Origin: Progne subis subis | Lineage: Eukaryota > Chordata > Aves > Passeriformes > Hirundinidae | DNA length: 64,000 nt | Assembly: GCA_022316685.1 (NCBI GenBank) | Contig: JAKJHU010000030.1 | Coordinates: 7,776,860-7,840,859, forward strand | Reading direction: 5' to 3' | Shown: in pieces, positions 63,401-64,000 of the stretch | How positions within the stretch are numbered: the first letter of the stretch is position 1 | How the letters are laid out: each line of letters starts with the position of its first letter | The notes under the pieces: model-generated | What the model was told of the DNA's origin: nothing | The model's database searches: none | What the model saw: only the letters and a program-made list of their open reading frames with translations | Made by a program: the position numbers and the translations under genes

Positions 63401-63598
63401 GAGAGAAATGTGCCTGGGATGGGGAGAACAAAAGTCCAACACTTTTTCCAGAATATATGAAAACTCTTGCTTCATATACATTGTGGAATGGACAAAAGCA
63501 AATGAGCTTTTTCAAAACGTTCTTTCAGCAATACAACTGGGGAATTGTTCACACAGAATTAATGCATGTACAACAAAGAAGGTTTCACCTTGCTACAA

Positions 63599-63617
63599 TT
63601 TTTTTTTTTTTTTTTTT
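63599..63617. repeat. Poly(T) run, 19 bases
   Basis: Uninterrupted T run followed by AGCC; no exon or retroposon was recognised. Confidence 0.95.
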
Positions 63618-64000
63618 AGCCAACAGACCAGTTTGAGAGTTTGAGGAGAGCAACAGATTGACAGCAGGTACATTGGTATAAAACATGAGAATGTATATAA
63701 GGCACAGCACTTAACAGATTTCCAAACATCTTAACAGCAAACAGTCCAAAGATCAAAATTTATGTATGTGTGCACACACAGGTGTGTGCATACCACTCCC
63801 CAGAGTGAGGTGTTGGAAGGAGAGAAATTCTGCAGACTTCTTAGAGGGTTTTTCATCAGCCACTTTTTACTCATAGATCTCCTACACACAATTTCCAACT
63901 GCAACATTTTACATGGATTTTCAGCCTATTTCTCTCTCCTTTAAAAAAGAATTAGTAACACAGATCATATGATAGATCACGTACTATCATATAGCAGATC

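Larger units (their letters stand above)
56593..64000 (-). other. ANGPT1: ANGPT1 intron 1, right-hand segment; no gene seen
   Basis: AT-rich intron to the window edge, with T runs at 57916-57936 and 63599-63617 and a 60-bp tandem duplication at 60350-60469. No minus-strand frame here carries the angiopoietin-1 N-terminus, so exon 1 must lie further right. Open frames of up to 135 codons resemble no known protein. Confidence 0.75.

Noticed and set aside
48000..64000. ANGPT1 exon 1 (start codon, signal peptide and superclustering segment)
   Set aside because: I searched the minus strand by eye for an approximately 100-codon frame with the expected N-terminus and found none; exon 1 must lie beyond the right edge.
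1..64000. CRISPR arrays, tRNA or rRNA genes, operons or a new multi-gene system
   Set aside because: No regularly spaced repeats with unique spacers, no cloverleaf or rRNA-like sequence, and only one split host gene; the window is typical avian intronic DNA.

Overview
This is vertebrate nuclear DNA, almost certainly from a bird and probably a songbird. It is AT-rich, with long stretches free of genes. It carries chicken-repeat-1 (CR1) LINE fragments with typical avian 3' ends and solo LTRs of avian ERVK and ERVL type, and has none of the Alu or L1 load of a mammal. The species assignment is an inference from repeat content only.

The only host gene I can support is ANGPT1 (angiopoietin-1), on the minus strand at the left edge. 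Exon 3 (683-804, 122 bp) and exon 2 (1692-1847, 156 bp) have consensus splice sites and encode a near-identical match to the start of the angiopoietin-1 coiled coil. The window therefore reads, from right to left along the gene: a very long piece of intron 1 (1848-64000, over 62 kb), exon 2, intron 2 (887 bp), exon 3, and the first 682 bp of intron 3. Exon 1, with the start codon and signal peptide, was not found and should lie beyond 64000. The fibrinogen-like domain exons lie to the left of position 1.

Intron 1 is mostly unremarkable AT-rich sequence with scattered repeats. There are three well-bounded solo LTRs: 10688-11341 (ERVK-type, 6-bp target duplication TCTAGA), 31161-32257 (long class II type, duplication TATAGG) and 49123-49538 (ERVL-type, duplication TATGC). 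All three point in the + direction, opposite to ANGPT1 transcription. CR1 pieces lie at 18126-18446, 25160-25455, 40229-40500, 54291-54703 and 56405-56592. A MIR-like SINE lies near 39205-39340, and there are several weak fragments of ancient amniote repeats. Simple repeats include a 12-unit ATAG array and many long A or T runs.

No new gene system, CRISPR array, tRNA or rRNA was seen. The points most worth checking are a 70-bp element duplicated 980 bp apart (20885 and 21865), a 60-bp in-frame tandem duplication (60350-60469), a CpG-retaining block that may be an enhancer (about 13820-14100), a 24-bp perfect-arm palindrome (28236-28259), a 202-codon open frame (15009-15617) and three unexplained GC-richer blocks (32264-33970, 38590-38990, 51000-51400).
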